From positions 2,728,001 to 2,792,000 of the forward strand of contig OZ241908.1 in NCBI GenBank assembly GCA_965203685.1: a stretch of DNA of 64,000 nt, read 5' to 3'. Under the pieces are notes generated by a model. That model was not told the origin of the DNA, did no database searches, and worked only from the letters and a program-made list of their open reading frames with translations. The position numbers and the translations under genes are program-made. Source of the DNA: VXYL01 sp965203685 (lineage in GTDB: Bacteria; Pseudomonadota; Gammaproteobacteria; Pseudomonadales; Azotimanducaceae). Positions 61,593-64,000 of this stretch are shown here, piece by piece (position 1 is the first letter of the stretch; each line of letters opens with the position of its first letter).

Positions 61593-62120
61593 TCATGGTA
61601 GGGCATCGCGCCCGGGAACATCTACAACCGAGTAGTCGGGCTCTTCCAGATCGAGCGCGGCAACGCCCTCGTCCAGCCAGATCTCAAGCGTGTCGAGGAA
61701 CCGATGCCAGCCCGCGAGTACGGCATTGGCGAAGTCGGCGTTCGAGCGCTTACCGTCGAACCAGAGCACATCGGCAAACGTGAGTTGGCAGCCCTGCGGC
61801 ACTGCTCCCAGCTCGAACCGCATGGATCCTAGGCCAAGTCGCGTAGGTGGTTCGAACGGATCGAGCTTACCCGAGACATGGGAAGGTCCTTCGCAGGCGT
61901 CCCCGAACCAGATATCGAAGCGTGCATTCCGCTCGGGGTCGAAGCGGATCCCGGGCACCCATACAGCGCGTTCGGTCGGCTCGGCGATCGCCGTCCAAAC
62001 CTTGTCGACCGGGTGACTCAGCGAGCGGCGGAAGATGACGCGCGTGCGGTCGTCTTCGCCCGCAACGACCGCCCCGAACCGCTGCGACGGCCGACGTTCC
62101 CGGCTACTGGATTGCGCCAC
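61593..62120 (-). CDS. SRPBCC family protein
   Basis: A 175-residue START/SRPBCC-like protein. The family opening R-S-L-S-H-P-V-D-K-V-W-T-A-I-A-E-P is near residue 33, and a G-C-Q-L-T-F-A-D block near 107 and L-A-G-W-H-R-F-L-D-T-L near 135 follow, as in AHSA1-type proteins. GTG 62120 overlaps the CoA-transferase stop by 17 bp and is the likely start; the ATG further upstream lies inside that gene. Ligand unknown. The window thus has two AHSA1-like proteins, not close copies of each other. Confidence 0.8.
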   Translation of the reverse strand: MAQSSSRERRPSQRFGAVVAGEDDRTRVIFRRSLSHPVDKVWTAIAEPTERAVWVPGIRFDPERNARFDIWFGDACEGPSHVSGKLDPFEPPTRLGLGSMRFELGAVPQGCQLTFADVLWFDGKRSNADFANAVLAGWHRFLDTLEIWLDEGVAALDLEEPDYSVVDVPGRDALP

Positions 62121-63285
62121 GTGATCGCAACTGTTCAGCCTTCTCGCGGGCGACGCCGAACCCGTCGAGGATCGCATCGGCGTCCTGGCCCGGATCCGGT
62201 GCGGCGTGATCAAAGCGGTCGGGATGCGGGAAGCGCGAGAGATTGATCGGCGAGCGGATCAGGTGCAGGTCGCCGAGTTCGCCGTGGGCCGCGGGCTTCG
62301 CCATCCGCAAGAACTTGGCTTGTGGGTTATCGAAACCGCCGCGTACGTCGTTGACCGGCCCGCAGGGAACGCCAGCCGCGTTGACGCACTCGACCAGTTC
62401 ATCAACGGTCAAGTCAGCGATGGCCGCCTCGATGTCTGCGTTCAGTTCGTGCTTGCGCTGCCGTCGCTTGGCCGGCGTGTCATAGCGCTCGTCCGTGAGC
62501 AAGTCGTCAGCTCCCACCGTCTGGCAGAAATCACGCCACATCCGCCCGCCCGCTGCGGCGACATTCACGTAGCCGTCCTTGCACCGGAAAGCGCCCATCG
62601 GTGTTGCCGTCGGATGGTCGTTGCCCTGCTGCGCGGGCACATCGCCGAGCATCGTGTACCGGGCGCCTTGGAAGTCGAGCTTGTTGAGCATGGCTTCGAG
62701 CAGCGACGTGTGTACCCACTGCCCTTCCCCGGTCTTCTCTCGGTGCAGGAGGGCGAGCAGGATGCCTTGGCCGAGGAACATGCCAGCCGCCGTATCACTG
62801 ATCGCAATGCCGACCCGCATCGGACCCCGGCCCGGTTCGCCGGTGATGGACATCAGCCCGCTCATGCCTTGGACGATCTGGTCGACGCCCGGTCTCGGAC
62901 TGTATGGGCCCTCCTGACCAAAGCCGGAAATACTTGCATAAACAATGCTTTCGTTGACTTTCTTCACACTCGCGTAATCGACCCCTAGCCGGTGCTTCAC
63001 GTCGGCGCGGAAGTTCTCGACGATGACGTCCGCCTTCTCCGCCAAGTCCATGAACAACGCGTGGCCCTCGGGGTTCTTCAGGTCGATACAGAGGCTGCGC
63101 TTATTGCGATGCAGGTTCTGTTCATCGGGACCACGGCGCGCCCCTGTCATCGCGCCGCCAACCGCCGCCGGGGCCTCGATCTTGATCACGTCCGCACCCC
63201 AATCAGCTAGTAGGCGAACGGCCGTCGGTCCGGCGCGGGCGATCGTCAGGTCCAGTACCGTGTAGCCTTTCAGTGGTCCATCCAC
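62104..63285 (-). CDS. CaiB/BaiF family (class III) CoA-transferase
   Basis: A 393-residue class III CoA-transferase that moves CoA between acids. The opening G-Y-T-V-L-D-L-T and V-I-K-I-E-A-P, the conserved R-N-K-R-S-L-C-I-D-L near residue 60, the catalytic Asp in G-V-D-Q-I-V-Q-G near 134 and N-D-H-P-T near 222 all fit the family. It probably activates a carboxylic acid for degradation, like the ligase at 13.6 kb, and shares an operon with the SRPBCC gene. Confidence 0.92.
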   Translation of the reverse strand: MDGPLKGYTVLDLTIARAGPTAVRLLADWGADVIKIEAPAAVGGAMTGARRGPDEQNLHRNKRSLCIDLKNPEGHALFMDLAEKADVIVENFRADVKHRLGVDYASVKKVNESIVYASISGFGQEGPYSPRPGVDQIVQGMSGLMSITGEPGRGPMRVGIAISDTAAGMFLGQGILLALLHREKTGEGQWVHTSLLEAMLNKLDFQGARYTMLGDVPAQQGNDHPTATPMGAFRCKDGYVNVAAAGGRMWRDFCQTVGADDLLTDERYDTPAKRRQRKHELNADIEAAIADLTVDELVECVNAAGVPCGPVNDVRGGFDNPQAKFLRMAKPAAHGELGDLHLIRSPINLSRFPHPDRFDHAAPDPGQDADAILDGFGVAREKAEQLRSRGAIQ

Positions 63286-63366
63286 GTGCTCGTCCTCGAT
63301 GGATTAGTCGGGTGTCGGGTCATTGTAGCGAACGTTCCTTCGCGGCAATCGGGGCCCCATGGGTGC

Positions 63367-64000
63367 TCAACGAGCCAGCAACGCCCGGGTTTGGGCCTGC
63401 AGTTCCCGCAGCGTTTGCGTGTCCGGAAGCGCTCGTTCACGCCGCTCCCTGGTCCGTTCGGACCGCTTGGCAGCCGGCGCGGAGTCCAGAACAGCAGCTA
63501 CACGCCGGGCGTCTGCCCGATCCCGGGCCTTCAAGGACTCCGTGTATTGACCGTTGCTGTAGTAGAAATCGGCCAGCATCTCGAGCCATGCCGGTTCCAA
63601 TGTCGCCTCGTCCGACTCACCGACCACCCCTTCGGCCACGGCGACGGCTTCAGCGTTTGCGCCCGTGCGGCTGTGGGCGAGCGCAAGTTCCATCAGCGTG
63701 TCCGGGTGCGGCGCGGCCGACATGTCACGCCACGCGGACAAGTGGCGCACGGCGTCGTCGTACCGTCCTGCCAGGAAACTGTAGTGACCGGCGCCCAACC
63801 GAGCCGCGGCGAGCGCTTCGGCTGTCATGTCGCCCGCCTTGTCCACCGCTGCCATGTAGTGCGTCGCGGCCCTAGCGTGGTCGCCCAAACCGGCGTAGGC
63901 GGATCCGAGCAGGTAGTGCGTCGTGGCAGCGTCTTCCGGGTCCTCTTCGATCTGCAGTTGCAGCAGCAGTTCGATGGCCTCGTCGTACTTCCGGGCTTCG
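63367..64000 (-). CDS. TPR repeat protein, 5' end outside the window
   Basis: The open frame runs to the window edge without a stop, so the N-terminus is missing; an internal ATG at 63888 is not the real start. Visible are several tetratricopeptide-type helical pairs (A-x-x-x-Y-L-L-G-S-A-Y-A-G-L-G-D; A-x-x-x-x-L-G-A-G-H-Y-S-F-L-A-G-R-Y; L-A-D-F-Y-Y-S-N-G-Q-Y). The C-terminal 45 residues are charged and rich in Arg. TPRs bind partner proteins; the partner is unknown. Confidence 0.8.
   Translation of the reverse strand, partial: EARKYDEAIELLLQLQIEEDPEDAATTHYLLGSAYAGLGDHARAATHYMAAVDKAGDMTAEALAAARLGAGHYSFLAGRYDDAVRHLSAWRDMSAAPHPDTLMELALAHSRTGANAEAVAVAEGVVGESDEATLEPAWLEMLADFYYSNGQYTESLKARDRADARRVAAVLDSAPAAKRSERTRERRERALPDTQTLRELQAQTRALLAR

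Overview
The window is a gene-dense, high-GC chromosomal segment, most likely from an uncultured gammaproteobacterium. The best taxonomic pointers are a HolD-like protein (DNA polymerase III psi, a gammaproteobacterial subunit) directly upstream of rimI as in E. coli, a FAN1-type nuclease joined to an XPD-like helicase, a full SUF operon, a KdsD-type arabinose-5-phosphate isomerase (LPS) and a TonB-dependent receptor. Many acyl-CoA dehydrogenases, a CoA-transferase, a crotonase, an acyl-CoA ligase, a sulfatase, amidases and esterases suggest a heterotroph living on varied organic acids. No phage, transposase, integrase or CRISPR array was seen.

Layout. 1-5.2 kb: two unlinked small proteins, then a DUF1592-type cytochrome and its Tat-exported DUF1552 partner. 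5.2-9.4 kb (minus): FAN1-like nuclease plus iron-sulfur helicase. 9.4-10.4 kb: orphan small genes including a retropepsin-like protease. 10.4-17.2 kb: RmuC, then a divergent catabolic cluster (crotonase and HpcH aldolase one way; acyl-CoA ligase, D-2-hydroxyacid dehydrogenase and exported methyltransferase the other). 17.2-18 kb: a frameshifted Uma2 gene. 18-24 kb: sufBCDS-A-T-E behind an IscR-like operator. 24.2-31 kb: a small SutA-like gene, two arsenosugar-type glycosyltransferases, an Abhydrolase_10 protein, a SpoIIM-like membrane pair and KdsD. 30.7-35.8 kb: acyl-CoA dehydrogenase, SDR, sulfatase, GST. 36-39.7 kb (minus): HipA-like kinase, HisN-like phosphatase, PPTase, metallophosphoesterase. 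39.8-46.6 kb: DUF3604 protein, tRNA-Arg(CCU), PEBP protein, 1-Cys peroxiredoxin, two acyl-CoA dehydrogenases, phytanoyl-CoA dioxygenase. 46.6-51.6 kb: an argJ remnant, two lipoproteins, rimI/holD and DAHP synthase. 51.5-54.7 kb: amidase and CRTAC1 protein. 54.9-60 kb: RraA-like protein, thioredoxin-fused protein, a UGSC-family selenoprotein and a TonB receptor. 60-64 kb (minus): tannase-family hydrolase, SRPBCC protein, CaiB-type CoA-transferase and a TPR protein cut by the window edge.

The most notable observation is the gene at 57220-57738. A conventional gene caller splits it at an in-frame TGA, but it reads through as a UGSC-family selenoprotein. The TGA lies exactly in the U-G-S-C motif and is followed at once by a hairpin with the features of a bacterial SECIS element. 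The second theme is short palindromic DNA. Perfect 45-bp tandem repeats sit inside the helicase gene and again, in another reading frame, inside the holD-like gene. Other hairpin families recur in intergenic gaps, two of them just before the selenoprotein gene.
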